Numbered from the stretch's first letter, positions 31,750 to 41,876 are shown. The stretch: 64,000 nt of DNA from Nocardioides silvaticus (GCF_003160695.1 NZ_QGDD01000003.1:186001-250000), one strand, 5' to 3'. Numbers and translations are program-made. Notes: a model not told the origin generated them from the sequence alone.

Positions 31750-32148
31750 GCCCGCGGCGTCGTAGCGGTCGCGGTTGAGGCGCACCTCGTCCATGTGGCT
31801 CTCGGCCCAGTCCTTGAGCCGCAGCATCACCTGCTGCAGGGAGGCGCCGAGGTCGGTGAGGTCGTACTCGACCGTGACGGGGACGGTCGGCGTGACGGTG
31901 CGGGTGATCAGCCCGTCGCGCTCGAGCGAGCGGAGGGTCTGGGTCAGCATCTTCTGGCTGACACCGGCCAGCCGCCGCGACAGCGCGGAGTAGCGGAGCT
32001 GCCCCTCCTCGGCGAGCGCGGCGAGCACGAGCGCCACCCACTTGTCGGAGATCCGGTCGAGCAGCTGCCGGCTGGGGCAGCCGTCGAGGAAGGCGTCGTA
32101 CGCCGTCTTCGCGCGGGCCCGCTTCTCGGCGGCGGTCATGGTGGGCAT
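31747..32148 (-). CDS. HxlR-family transcriptional regulator
   Basis: 133 residues, preceded by AGAGGTGA as ribosome binding site. The HxlR hallmark GCPSRQLLDRISDKWVALVL contains the single conserved Cys used as a redox or electrophile sensor in this family. The winged helix follows (YSALSRRLAGVSQKMLTQTLRSLERDGLI). It is divergent from a quinone oxidoreductase gene, a common arrangement in which the regulator controls detoxification of quinones or aldehydes. Confidence 0.88.
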   Translation of the reverse strand: MPTMTAAEKRARAKTAYDAFLDGCPSRQLLDRISDKWVALVLAALAEEGQLRYSALSRRLAGVSQKMLTQTLRSLERDGLITRTVTPTVPVTVEYDLTDLGASLQQVMLRLKDWAESHMDEVRLNRDRYDAAG

Positions 32149-32182
32149 CGGGTCACCTCTCCGGCACCCACCAGCAACTTAC

Positions 32183-32235
32183 GCACTTCCAGGTGCCTAC
32201 TTCCCAGAAGAGAGTAGCCCTACCACTCTGGAGTG
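32183..32235. promoter_or_regulatory. Cluster of short dyads between HxlR and quinone oxidoreductase genes
   Basis: Three dyads are visible: GCAC/GTGC (32183-32196), CTACT/AGTAG (32197-32217) and CACTC-TG-GAGTG (32224-32235). One or more could be HxlR sites. No single long operator stands out. Confidence 0.4.
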
Positions 32236-32273
32236 ACAAGCAGGAGAACCTCACCCACTCCAGGAGGAGCACC

Positions 32274-33194
32274 ATGAGCACCACCACCACCGCCACCTTC
32301 CGCGCCGCCGTCGTCCGCACGCCCGCCGGACCGGAGTCCGTCGAGCTCGTCGACGTCCCGGTCCGGCAGCCCGGCGAGGGCCAGCTGCGCGTGCGGATCG
32401 AGGCAGCGACCGTCAACCCCGCCGACGTCGGCGTCACCGACGGGTTCTTCCACTCCATCGGCATGATCGACCAGCCGTCCCACACCGGCCTCGGCTGGGA
32501 CTTCGCCGGCACCGTCCTCGAGGCGGGCGCGGGGGTGGACCTCCCCACCGGCGCGCGCGTCGCCGGCATCGTGCCGGGCTTCGACCGCGACTTCGGCAGC
32601 TACGCCGAGGAGATCGTCGCCGACCGCTCGTGGGTCGCCGTCGTGCCCGACCAGCTGACCGCCGCCCGCGCCACCACCGTTCCGCTCAACGCCCTCACTG
32701 CCGACCAGGTCGTCGGCCTGCTGGGCGACGGGGACGGTCGGCGGCTGCTCGTGACCGGCGCCGCCGGGGCGGTGGGGGCGTACGTCGTGCGCCTGGCCGC
32801 CGAGCGCGGCTGGACCGTCACCGGCCTGGCCCGCCCGGCCGACGAGGCATTCGTCCGCGGCCTCGGCGCCGACTTCACCACCGAGACCACCGACGGCTGG
32901 GACGCGGTCGCCGACGCGGCGGTGCTCCAGGAGGAGGCCGCGGCGCTGGTCCGCGACGGCGGTGTCTTCGTCGGAGTCCGGCCGGCGGCGCTGCCCGAGA
33001 CCGGCCGCGGGGTCGCCGTGAAGGCGGTGTCCGTCGAGCCCGACGCCGAGCGACTCGACTTCCTGCTGCGGGCCGCCGCACGCGGCGACCTGCCGACCCC
33101 GGTCGCGGGCGAGCTCCCGCTCGCCGACGTGGTCGAGGCGCTCCAGCTGGTCGCCAAGGGCGGCTACCGCGGCCGCTACGTGCTGCGGCCTTGA
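32274..33194 (+). CDS. NADP-dependent quinone oxidoreductase (MDR family)
   Basis: 306 residues from ATG 32274, with GGAGGAG as ribosome binding site. It is a zinc-free medium-chain reductase: no catalytic Cys/His cluster, but GWDFAGTVLEAGAGVDLPTGARVAG and the NADPH fold LLVTGAAGAVGAYVVRLAAERG. Such enzymes reduce quinones or enones. It is probably controlled by the divergent HxlR regulator. It ends 3 bases before the convergent ferredoxin gene. Confidence 0.86.
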   Translation: MSTTTTATFRAAVVRTPAGPESVELVDVPVRQPGEGQLRVRIEAATVNPADVGVTDGFFHSIGMIDQPSHTGLGWDFAGTVLEAGAGVDLPTGARVAGIVPGFDRDFGSYAEEIVADRSWVAVVPDQLTAARATTVPLNALTADQVVGLLGDGDGRRLLVTGAAGAVGAYVVRLAAERGWTVTGLARPADEAFVRGLGADFTTETTDGWDAVADAAVLQEEAAALVRDGGVFVGVRPAALPETGRGVAVKAVSVEPDAERLDFLLRAAARGDLPTPVAGELPLADVVEALQLVAKGGYRGRYVLRP

Positions 33195-33197
33195 TCG

Positions 33198-33401
33198 TCA
33201 GGGGCACCCGTCCTCGGCGAGGACGAGGGCGGCGACCGGACAGGAGGCCACGGCGACGCGCGCCTGGCCCTCCTCGTCCGGGCTCAGGTCGTGCTCGGGC
33301 GCGAGGACGATGTCGTCGTCGTCCAGGCCCAGGAGTGACGGCGCCTGGTTGATGCAGATCCCGTGGCCCTCACACCTCTCGCGGTCGGCGACGATCCTCA
33401 T
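33198..33401 (-). CDS. [3Fe-4S]-type ferredoxin with CxxHxxC motif
   Basis: 67 residues. Cysteines C10, C16 and C54 (SCPVAAL) are the cluster ligands, and H13 occupies the variable position (CEGHGIC). This is typical of small ferredoxins that feed electrons to bacterial cytochromes P450. The ATG overlaps the stop of the P450 gene, so it is the last gene of the aromatic operon and the probable partner of that P450. No ferredoxin reductase is encoded nearby. Confidence 0.9.
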   Translation of the reverse strand: MRIVADRERCEGHGICINQAPSLLGLDDDDIVLAPEHDLSPDEEGQARVAVASCPVAALVLAEDGCP

Positions 33402-34594
33402 GTGCGGCCTCCGATCGGGTGGAGCTCGAGTGGCAGGCGGGCCAGCCCTCGGATGATGTTGTTGCGGCCCCAGACCGGAAGTCCGGTCAGCTCGATGCGC
33501 TCGACCCGGTCGGCGAGCGCGTTGAGGATCGCGTGCGCCTCGAGCCTGGCGAGACCCTGGCCGGCGCACCCGTGCGTGCCTTGCCCGAAGCCGAGGTGGC
33601 GCGTCGCATCGCGATGGATGTCGAAGGTGTCGGGATCGTTCCACGCCGTCTCGTCGCGATTGGCCGATGCGAAGAGGACCACGACTCGCTGGCCCTTCCG
33701 CACAGGGGTTCCGGCGATCTCGGTGTCGTCCGACGCCAGGCGGGTGAAAGCACGCAGCGGGGACTCGAAGCGGACGACCTCGTTGAGCGCGTTCGGGATG
33801 AGGGTGCGGTCGGCGCGGACCTGGTCCCACTGGCCGGGGTGGAGCGCGAACAGCAGCAGTGCGCTGGAGATCGCGCTGATGGTGGTGTCCAGCGAGGGCG
33901 CGAGGTAGTCGATCATCAGTGCCGATGCCTCGCTTCTCGCGATGCGGCCTGCTTTCGCGGCGGCGATGACCTCCGCACCCATGCTGCCGGCCAGCACGTT
34001 CTCGGTCCGGGCGATCCGCCGCGCGAAGCGCATCATCCCCAGCGAGGCGGCGGTGCTGCGCAAGGACTGGCCGTTGATCGGCCCCAGGACGTCGAAGGTC
34101 GCCGCTGCCCACCTCAGGAGGTGTTCACGCTCGTCGTCGGGCCAGCCGACGAGGTCGGGCACGACCTGCAGCGGCAGGGACCTGGCCACCGCGACACCGT
34201 CGACACGTCCACGCGCGACCGCCCGCCCTGCGACCTGTTCGGCCGCAGCCTCGACAGCGTCGCTCATCGAGCGCAACGCCCGCGGTGTCAACCGGTGGGC
34301 GACGAGCTTGCGTCGGTTGGCGTGTTCGTCGCCGTCGCTGTTGAGGGTGGTCCCGCGACTGAAACGGTTCGCGAAGGGGTTGAGGGCGACACCCTTGCCG
34401 GAGACGAAGGTGCCGTCGTCGAGCAGGGTCCGCTTGCACTCGTCGTACCCGGTCAGCGCGAAGGCCCGATGCCGGGCCAGCCGGACGACCGGGCCGAGGG
34501 CACGGAGCTCTCGATAGACCGGATAGGGGTCGGCGATCGCGGCGGCGCTGTAGAGGTTCCCGCGGTAGGTCTGTGCGGTGACGACGGTGCTCAT
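33398..34594 (-). CDS. Cytochrome P450
   Basis: 398 residues. The heme-binding motif FGQGTHGCAGQGLAR holds C343. ExxR is EVVR (E272, R275). The I-helix reads LAPSLDTTISA, with the acid-Thr pair D236-T237 kept but Ala-Gly replaced by Pro-Ser. It is a soluble bacterial class I monooxygenase working with the ferredoxin behind it. It overlaps the flavin monooxygenase gene by ATGA. The substrate is unknown; context suggests an aromatic or polycyclic compound or its methoxy derivative. Confidence 0.94.
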   Translation of the reverse strand: MSTVVTAQTYRGNLYSAAAIADPYPVYRELRALGPVVRLARHRAFALTGYDECKRTLLDDGTFVSGKGVALNPFANRFSRGTTLNSDGDEHANRRKLVAHRLTPRALRSMSDAVEAAAEQVAGRAVARGRVDGVAVARSLPLQVVPDLVGWPDDEREHLLRWAAATFDVLGPINGQSLRSTAASLGMMRFARRIARTENVLAGSMGAEVIAAAKAGRIARSEASALMIDYLAPSLDTTISAISSALLLFALHPGQWDQVRADRTLIPNALNEVVRFESPLRAFTRLASDDTEIAGTPVRKGQRVVVLFASANRDETAWNDPDTFDIHRDATRHLGFGQGTHGCAGQGLARLEAHAILNALADRVERIELTGLPVWGRNNIIRGLARLPLELHPIGGRT

Positions 34595-36162
34595 CGAGCG
34601 GCCTCCTGGTGCCGGGGTGTGGTGGGTCGGCCACGGGGCATGCGACGCAGCACCTCACCGAGACGCCCCTCGGCGAGGACCGTCCGGTCGGGTCGAACGA
34701 GGGCGGCCTGGGCGCGGCCGAGCCAATGGTCGAGATCGGCCGACTCCGCGGCGTCCACGAGGCACACGTCGAGCGGGCCGAGCGGACCGAGCCGGGCTGT
34801 GTCAGCGCGGTCGAGCGGGGTCCGGTGCACCAGGGTGAACCGGTTTCCCGCGCGGTCGTCGAGGCGCTCCCCGGAGTCGAGGAGCACGTTCGGGCACAGG
34901 GTTCCTGCCAAGCCGCGGCGTCGGCCCCGGCGGTGGTTGACGATCGACCCGGCCAGGGAGGGAGTCGCGCTGTCGAGCACCCGGCCGCGCAGGCCGGGCA
35001 GGCGGGGCAACACAGGCACGACGAACCGCCGCAACCGGTCCCCGACGGGTCCACCGCCGGTCATCGAGAGTCCGACCGTGGCGGCGAGCCGGATCATCGC
35101 GCGGGCATGCGCCCGCCGCTCGGTCTGGTAGCTGTCGAGGATCCCGGCAGGCAGGGCGCCCTCGATGACCGCCGCGATCTTCCAGGACAGGTTGGCCGCG
35201 TCCCGGATCCCGGCCCCCATGCCCTGTCCGATGAACGGTGGCGTGAGGTGGGCGGCGTCGCCGAGGAGGAACACGTTGCCGCGCCGCCATCGATCGGCGA
35301 GCTGGGCGCGGAAGGTGTACTCGGCGACCCGGACGACCTCGAAGTCGCTGGTGTCGGAGTCCCACGGCGCGAGGAGGGGTGCGAGCTCGTCCAAGGTCTT
35401 GTAGTCGGCCGCGCTCTCGTCCTCGTGGAGCTCGAACTCCCAGCGGTGGCGGGTCGCGCCGGTGCGCATGTACGTCGCGGCGCGCCCGCTGTCGCACACC
35501 TGGTGGACGCCACCCCAGTGACCCAGCTCCCGGGGCGTCGCTATGTCGACGACCAGCCATCGTTGCGCGCGGAACCCGAGGTCGGCCATCGTCGAGCCGA
35601 TGGCACGCCGGGTGACGCTGTTCGCGCCGTCGCACCCGAGCACGAAGCGCGGACGGACGGTGCGGATCTCCTGCGCGGCGAGATCGAGGAAGTCGACCTC
35701 GGGGAGCCCGACGACGTCGGCACGGACGGCGGACACCTCGACGCCGCCGCGGAACGTGATGAGGTCGAGCTCGTGCATCCGCCGGCGCAGGACCGCCTCG
35801 AGGTCGGGCTGGTCGAACATGTTGGCCTGTGGGTAGCCGTTGACCGTCTGCGGGTCGGTTCGGTCGAACTGCGCCAGGACCCGGTGCTCCCGGGAGAGCA
35901 GTCGGAGTCCGGCGCCGGGGATCGAGATGGCTCCGAACTCCCGGGCCACCCCGAGGCTGCCCAGGATGCGGTAGACCTCGTCGTCGAGGTGGACCGCGCG
36001 AGGCTGGGGGAACACGTCGGTCCACCTGTCGAGGACCAGCACCCTCACCCCGGCCTGGGCCAGCAGGATCGCGGCCGTCACGCCGGTCGGTCCGGCACCC
36101 ACCACCACGACCTCCGGTTCGACACCGTTCGTCGGAGACCGGTCGCCCGCTCCGGCGTTCAC
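34591..36162 (-). CDS. FAD-dependent aromatic monooxygenase (MhpA/FdeE-like)
   Basis: 523 residues. It has the class A flavin monooxygenase layout: GxGxxG in VVVVGAGPTGVTAAILLAQAG (about 19-39), the DG motif FVLGCDGANSVTRRAIG, and the GD motif NVFLLGDAAHLTPPFIGQGM. It resembles 3-(3-hydroxyphenyl)propionate hydroxylases and would use NAD(P)H to hydroxylate a phenol to a catechol, the substrate for the extradiol dioxygenase of the same operon. 4-base overlaps join it to both neighbours. Confidence 0.9.
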   Translation of the reverse strand: MNAGAGDRSPTNGVEPEVVVVGAGPTGVTAAILLAQAGVRVLVLDRWTDVFPQPRAVHLDDEVYRILGSLGVAREFGAISIPGAGLRLLSREHRVLAQFDRTDPQTVNGYPQANMFDQPDLEAVLRRRMHELDLITFRGGVEVSAVRADVVGLPEVDFLDLAAQEIRTVRPRFVLGCDGANSVTRRAIGSTMADLGFRAQRWLVVDIATPRELGHWGGVHQVCDSGRAATYMRTGATRHRWEFELHEDESAADYKTLDELAPLLAPWDSDTSDFEVVRVAEYTFRAQLADRWRRGNVFLLGDAAHLTPPFIGQGMGAGIRDAANLSWKIAAVIEGALPAGILDSYQTERRAHARAMIRLAATVGLSMTGGGPVGDRLRRFVVPVLPRLPGLRGRVLDSATPSLAGSIVNHRRGRRRGLAGTLCPNVLLDSGERLDDRAGNRFTLVHRTPLDRADTARLGPLGPLDVCLVDAAESADLDHWLGRAQAALVRPDRTVLAEGRLGEVLRRMPRGRPTTPRHQEAAR

Positions 36163-36521
36163 CGCGTTCCCAGCCCGAGGAGGTAGGCGAGGGTGCCGGC
36201 GGCGAAGACGGCGGCGGGCAGCAGCTGGGTCGGCCCGTCGGCGGCGCGGGCGTGGGCGAGCACCGCGCCCGTCATCAGCACGAGCAGCCCTGCGCCCGCG
36301 GCGAACCCGAGCGGCGGGTATCGAAGACCGGCGAGCACCCCGACACCCCCTGCGAACTCCGCGACCCCGATGAGCTGATAGGCCCTCGCGTCGAGGCCCA
36401 CGTGCTCAGCGCGGGCGCGCATGGCCTGAGTCTTGGCGACCTTGGCGACTCCGAGACCGATGAAACCCGAGGCCACCGCTACGCCGATGACCCAGGTGGC
36501 ACCGATCGCCTCGGCGCTCAT
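36159..36521 (-). CDS. DoxX-like small membrane protein
   Basis: 120 residues with four hydrophobic segments (about 8-26, 48-66, 72-90, 99-117) and the pattern of DoxX/DoxX_2 proteins (IGVAEFAGGVGVLAGLRYPPLGFAAGAGLLVLMTGA). Its role in catabolic operons is unclear; redox or membrane-associated support functions have been suggested for the family. The ATGA overlaps on both sides show it is an integral part of the operon. Confidence 0.8.
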   Translation of the reverse strand: MSAEAIGATWVIGVAVASGFIGLGVAKVAKTQAMRARAEHVGLDARAYQLIGVAEFAGGVGVLAGLRYPPLGFAAGAGLLVLMTGAVLAHARAADGPTQLLPAAVFAAGTLAYLLGLGTR

Positions 36522-37471
36522 CGTGAGTCCTGTCCGGCGTCGCGGACGACGGTGCGCTGGCTGCCGAGGTCGAGGGCGCCGTCGTCGGTGGCGATCGACA
36601 GCTCGACGACGTCACCGTGCTTCAGGTACTTCTGGTTCCTGGCCTGGGCCTTGAAGAACGCCTTCCACCTCACCGTCGGCGGCAGCAGGTTGCCGATCAT
36701 CTCGATCGGCTTGGGCGGTGCACTGAGGGCGGTGCCGACGGGCGTGCCTGTCAGGAGCAGGTCGCCCGGGTCGAGCCGCTGGAAGCCGGACAGCCCCTGC
36801 AGCGCGGCGAGCGGCTCGAACACCATGTCGCCGCGGACCAGAGCGTCCTGGCGGACCTCCCCGTTGACCGACAGCCGCAGCCGCAGGTCGGCGAACCGCT
36901 TCAGCTCGTCGCCCTCCAGCAGCACCAGCGACGGCCCGACGGGCGTGAACGCCGGATAGCTCTTCGACTCGAAGAACTGGGTCTTCGGCAGCTGCAGGTC
37001 GCGGGCACTCACGTCGTTGGTGACGACGAGGCCGGCGACGTGCTGGGCCAGGTTCTCGGCGGTGATCGCGGTGCCGACCGGCACCGGCTTGCCGATCACG
37101 ATGCCGATCTCGACCTCGTAGTCGAGCAGCCGCACGTGCGCGGGCTTCACGATGTCGTCGTACGGACCGGAGATAGAGCCCGACGTCTTGCGGAAGAACG
37201 TCATCGGGATCGTGTCCGGGTTCATGCCGGCGTCGGCGACGTGCGACCGGAAGTTCGTCATCTGCGCGACCACCCGACAGGGCGCGGTGACCGGCGAGAA
37301 GAGCGCGAGGCTCTCGATCGGCTCGCCGCCCTCGGTGGCGGCCGCCGCGTCGACTGCGGCACGGTCGGCGAGCAGCTCGGCCGTCGTCGTGGCCGCGGTC
37401 TCGATGCGGGCGGCGCCGGTGGAGGTCGCGACCCACCAGGCGTCGGCGGTGCGGAGAACGGAGATGCTCAT
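36518..37471 (-). CDS. Fumarylacetoacetate hydrolase family protein
   Basis: 317 residues from ATG 37471. The FAH fold is shown by VRLLDYEVEIGIVIGKPVPVG with metal-binding Glu residues, the NDVSARDLQ motif, and GDLLLTGTPVG. Such enzymes cleave or decarboxylate ring-fission products using Mg2+. In this operon no alpha/beta meta-cleavage hydrolase is present, so this protein is the best candidate for the C-C bond hydrolase after ring opening. It joins the dioxygenase gene by ATGA. Confidence 0.9.
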   Translation of the reverse strand: MSISVLRTADAWWVATSTGAARIETAATTTAELLADRAAVDAAAATEGGEPIESLALFSPVTAPCRVVAQMTNFRSHVADAGMNPDTIPMTFFRKTSGSISGPYDDIVKPAHVRLLDYEVEIGIVIGKPVPVGTAITAENLAQHVAGLVVTNDVSARDLQLPKTQFFESKSYPAFTPVGPSLVLLEGDELKRFADLRLRLSVNGEVRQDALVRGDMVFEPLAALQGLSGFQRLDPGDLLLTGTPVGTALSAPPKPIEMIGNLLPPTVRWKAFFKAQARNQKYLKHGDVVELSIATDDGALDLGSQRTVVRDAGQDSR

Positions 37472-38601
37472 GAGGTGGCCACCTTCAGCAGGCCGCGCAG
37501 GCGCGGCAGGTCGAACTCGTTGTCGTCGGAGCGGAGCGCGGTCACCATCGACCGCAGCTCGAGGAGCGACTCCCGTCCGGGCTTGACGCCGAGGAAGTCC
37601 TTGCTGACGGGAGGTCCCCACTGCGCAAGGCCGCTGGCGGTCATCGGTGCCCAGCCCGGCTCCAGGGTGTTGTCGAACATGTCGCCGTCGGTGAAGTGCT
37701 CGACGAGGAACCCGTCGGGGTCGCGCCAGTAGTCGAAGATCTGGCTGCCCTGGATGTGACGGCCGATGCCCCACGACCGGAAGTAGCCCTTTTCCCTCAG
37801 GTGCTCCCCGCCTGCAGCGAGTGCGTCGAGGTCGGCGACCTGGTAGGCCGAGTGCACGTAGCGGTTCCGTGGGCCGAGCGCCATGGCCAGCGTGTGGTGG
37901 TCGGCCGGCTGCGACCCCCGGTCGCAACGGATGAAGCTCATCGTGGGTCCGCGGTCGCGCTGTCCCTCGAAGTACTGGAAGTCGCTGACGATGAGGCCGA
38001 GGTGCTGGAGGTACCAGTCGAGGCTCTCGAGGTAGCGGTTGCTCTGGAGCACGACGTGACCGAGCCGCTCGATGACGGCCGGCGCGCGGGGCGGTCGCTG
38101 GGTCGCGTTCGCGCGTCGTACGTCGCCGCCGGCGTTGAAGGTATGGGCGGCCTGCGTCGCCAGTGCCGGCAGCTCGTCCATGCCGCTGACGACCCGGACC
38201 CCGGCCCCGTCCGGCGCCTCGAGGTCGACGACGATGCCACCGATGCTCTCGGGCAACCGGCCGACGCGGGCGCCGGTGGCGTCCGCGAGCCTGAGGACGT
38301 CGGCGTCGTCGGCCGCCCGGAACGCAGCGCCGGCGTAGCGCGACCGGGCCCCGCGGCGGATGATCACGCTCGGCGCTCCAGCGAAGGCGCCGCGCAGGTG
38401 CAGCTCGTCGGCAGACCTGGCCGCGGTCGCGAAGCCGAAGGCATGGGCGAACGCCTCAGCGCGGTCGAGGTCCGGCTTCTCGAGCTCGAGCCAGGCCAGG
38501 TCCTCCACCTTGATCACCGGGTTGGCCGCGCGGCCCGGGTGATCGCCGGGGCGGGCGCCCTGCTCGCTGTGCAGGTCGCGGTGCGTGTGGTGGGTGCTCA
38601 T
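37468..38601 (-). CDS. Extradiol (meta-cleavage) dioxygenase, VOC superfamily
   Basis: 377 residues. It has the two-domain type I extradiol layout. Metal ligands are predicted at H182 (RLGHVVLQS), H250 (NRYVHSAYQ) and E301 (GFLVEHF), with the catalytic His in DHHTLAM (235/236) and Tyr291; these spacings match the BphC pattern. It would open a catechol ring next to the hydroxyls using Fe(II) and O2. It is the first gene of the six-gene operon and divergent from a TetR gene. Confidence 0.92.
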   Translation of the reverse strand: MSTHHTHRDLHSEQGARPGDHPGRAANPVIKVEDLAWLELEKPDLDRAEAFAHAFGFATAARSADELHLRGAFAGAPSVIIRRGARSRYAGAAFRAADDADVLRLADATGARVGRLPESIGGIVVDLEAPDGAGVRVVSGMDELPALATQAAHTFNAGGDVRRANATQRPPRAPAVIERLGHVVLQSNRYLESLDWYLQHLGLIVSDFQYFEGQRDRGPTMSFIRCDRGSQPADHHTLAMALGPRNRYVHSAYQVADLDALAAGGEHLREKGYFRSWGIGRHIQGSQIFDYWRDPDGFLVEHFTDGDMFDNTLEPGWAPMTASGLAQWGPPVSKDFLGVKPGRESLLELRSMVTALRSDDNEFDLPRLRGLLKVATS

Positions 38602-38609
38602 CGATGCCT

Positions 38610-38679
38610 CGCCTTCGTGAATGACGAAATCATCACTGACGATTCATGGCGCGTCAACCGTATTTGAGGAAATCGTCAG
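38610..38679. promoter_or_regulatory. Candidate TetR operators in the divergent region
   Basis: CTGACGATT (38636-38644) and AATCGTCAG (38671-38679) are 9-bp inverted copies 26 nt apart. A further dyad ATGA-CGAAA-TCAT lies at about 38621-38633. This AT-richer patch lies between the dioxygenase start and the TetR start and is the probable control region for both. Confidence 0.55.
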
Positions 38680-38725
38680 AAATGGCGACACCGCTGCTAG
38701 GCTCGCGCCGGCGAGAGGAGGTGCG

Positions 38726-39421
38726 ATGTCGGACGCCGTGGCAGCGGCTGCGCGCAAGCGTGGCGAGCGACGTAGGGCGCAGACCCGGGCTGCGCTCATC
38801 CGGGCGGCTCAGCAGCTCCTGGCCGAAGGCCGCACCAGCGTCCCGATCCTGGAGATCACCGAGCTGGCCGACGTCGGGATGGGCTCGTTCTACAACCATT
38901 TCGACACCAAGGAAGAGCTCTTCGAGGCCGCCGTCGAGTCCGCCCTCGAGCTGCAAGGGGCGGTGCTCGACGCCTGGACCAAGGACATCGAGGACCCGGC
39001 CGAGGTGTTCGCGCGCAGCTTCCGGCTCACCGGACGGATCCACCGGGTCGAGCCCCAGCTCAGCCGCGTCATCCTGTCCCGCGGGCTGGAGCTGATCTCC
39101 TCGGAACACGGGTTGGGTCCCCGAGCGCTGCGCGACATCGAGCGCGGCTGCGACACCGGACGGTTCAACGTCGCGGATCCCTACTCCGCGCTGGTCATCG
39201 CCGGCGGGGCCGCGCTGGCGCTCGGACAGGCCGTCCACGACCACCCCGAGCGCGACGACGCCGAGCTCAGCGACCGCGTGACCGAGGGTGTGCTGCGGAT
39301 GCTCGGGCTCACCGCGGAGGACGCGGCAGCCGTCTGCAGCACGCCGCTGCCGAGCGTGACCGAGCTGCTCGAAGAGGCGATGCCCGGGCTCCAGCAGTCC
39401 GCTGACCCCGGTCCTGCCTGA
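38726..39421 (+). CDS. TetR-family regulator of the aromatic operon
   Basis: 231 residues from ATG 38726, preceded by GAGAGGAGG. A longer frame to 38621 runs through the operator region and is rejected. The HTH is ILEITELADVGMGSFYNHFDTKEELFEA (about residues 42-69), with a long basic N-terminal arm (AAARKRGERRRAQTR). It is divergent from the dioxygenase operon and probably represses it until an aromatic acyl or phenolic ligand binds. It ends 1 base before the convergent oxidoreductase gene. Confidence 0.88.
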   Translation: MSDAVAAAARKRGERRRAQTRAALIRAAQQLLAEGRTSVPILEITELADVGMGSFYNHFDTKEELFEAAVESALELQGAVLDAWTKDIEDPAEVFARSFRLTGRIHRVEPQLSRVILSRGLELISSEHGLGPRALRDIERGCDTGRFNVADPYSALVIAGGAALALGQAVHDHPERDDAELSDRVTEGVLRMLGLTAEDAAAVCSTPLPSVTELLEEAMPGLQQSADPGPA

Positions 39422-39422
39422 A

Positions 39423-40424
39423 TCAGGGGACGAGGACGACCTTCCCCACGTTGCGGCGCTCAGCGAGCATCAGGTGGGCATCCCCCGCTCGCTCGAACGG
39501 GAAGGCCTCGGCCACCACCGGCTGCACGGTGCCGTCCTCGATCATCGGCAGCAGCGGCGCAGTCCACGGCTCGAGCGTGCCGGCGTCGTCCCAGAGCGCC
39601 AGCATGTTGAGGCCGATGACCGCCTTCGAGACCGACATCTGTTTCACCAGGTTGAACCGCGGCATCCGGATCATTGTCTTCGCGGCTTGGAGCAGGTTGC
39701 GGCCGGCGCCGTCCATCACCGAGGCGGCGCCGAACGCGACCAGCCGGCCGCCGGGCCGCAGCAGGTCGTAGCTGGTGCGGAAGCTCGGCCCGCCGATGGC
39801 GTCCATGACCAGGTCGAACGGTGGCAGGTCGCGGTGCCAGCCCGACCGCGTGTAGTCGTGAGCGACGTCGACGCCGAATCCTCGGATGGAGTCGTGCTTG
39901 CCCGGCGAGGCGGTGCCGTGCACCTCTGCGCCGACGGACTTCGCGATCTGGGTCGCGGCGATGCCGACCCCGCCGGCGGCCGCGTGCAGCAGCACCCGCT
40001 CCCCGGGCTGCAGCGACCCGTAGCGCACCAGCCCGGCCCAGGCGGTGGCGTAGTTGACCGGGATCGCCGCGCCCTGCTCGAAGCCGAGCCGCTCGTCGAG
40101 CGGGACGACGTCGCGCGCGCCGACCACGACGCGCTCCGCGTACCCGCCGAACCGGGTGCCGGCCAGCACCCGGTCGCCGACCGCGACCTCCTCGACGTCG
40201 TCGCCGACCGCCGAGACCACCCCGGCGACCTCGTAGCCGACGACGGACGGCACCTTCGGCGCGTCGGGGTAGAAGCCGACGCGAGCCATGGTGTCGGCGA
40301 AGTTCACCCCGGCAGCGCGGACGTCGACGGTGACCTGTCCGGGACCGGGTGGGGCCGGATCGGGACGCTCCTCGACCTTCAGGACCTCGGGTCCGCCGTG
40401 ACGGGTGATGACGACAGCGCGCAT
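39423..40424 (-). CDS. Zinc-free quinone oxidoreductase (MDR, VAT-1-like)
   Basis: 333 residues. It has an MDR fold without zinc ligands: GVNFADTMARVGFYPDAPKVPSVVGYEVAGVV and the NADPH-binding VLLHAAAGGVGIAATQIAKSVG. It resembles the quinone oxidoreductase/synaptic vesicle VAT-1 subgroup. It likely reduces quinones or alpha,beta-unsaturated carbonyls. A TAGCCT hexamer lies 6 nt before the ATG. Confidence 0.87.
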   Translation of the reverse strand: MRAVVITRHGGPEVLKVEERPDPAPPGPGQVTVDVRAAGVNFADTMARVGFYPDAPKVPSVVGYEVAGVVSAVGDDVEEVAVGDRVLAGTRFGGYAERVVVGARDVVPLDERLGFEQGAAIPVNYATAWAGLVRYGSLQPGERVLLHAAAGGVGIAATQIAKSVGAEVHGTASPGKHDSIRGFGVDVAHDYTRSGWHRDLPPFDLVMDAIGGPSFRTSYDLLRPGGRLVAFGAASVMDGAGRNLLQAAKTMIRMPRFNLVKQMSVSKAVIGLNMLALWDDAGTLEPWTAPLLPMIEDGTVQPVVAEAFPFERAGDAHLMLAERRNVGKVVLVP

Positions 40425-40430
40425 CCCCGG

Positions 40431-40436
40431 AGGCTA
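40431..40436 (-). promoter_or_regulatory. Putative -10 of the VAT-1-like oxidoreductase (TAGCCT)
   Basis: Minus-strand TAGCCT, 6 nt from ATG 40424. It is the third copy of this hexamer and spacing in the window. Confidence 0.5.
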
Positions 40437-40463
40437 GTGACGCAGCCGGGCGGGCGCGTCCTC

Positions 40464-41876
<1,413 letters not shown>

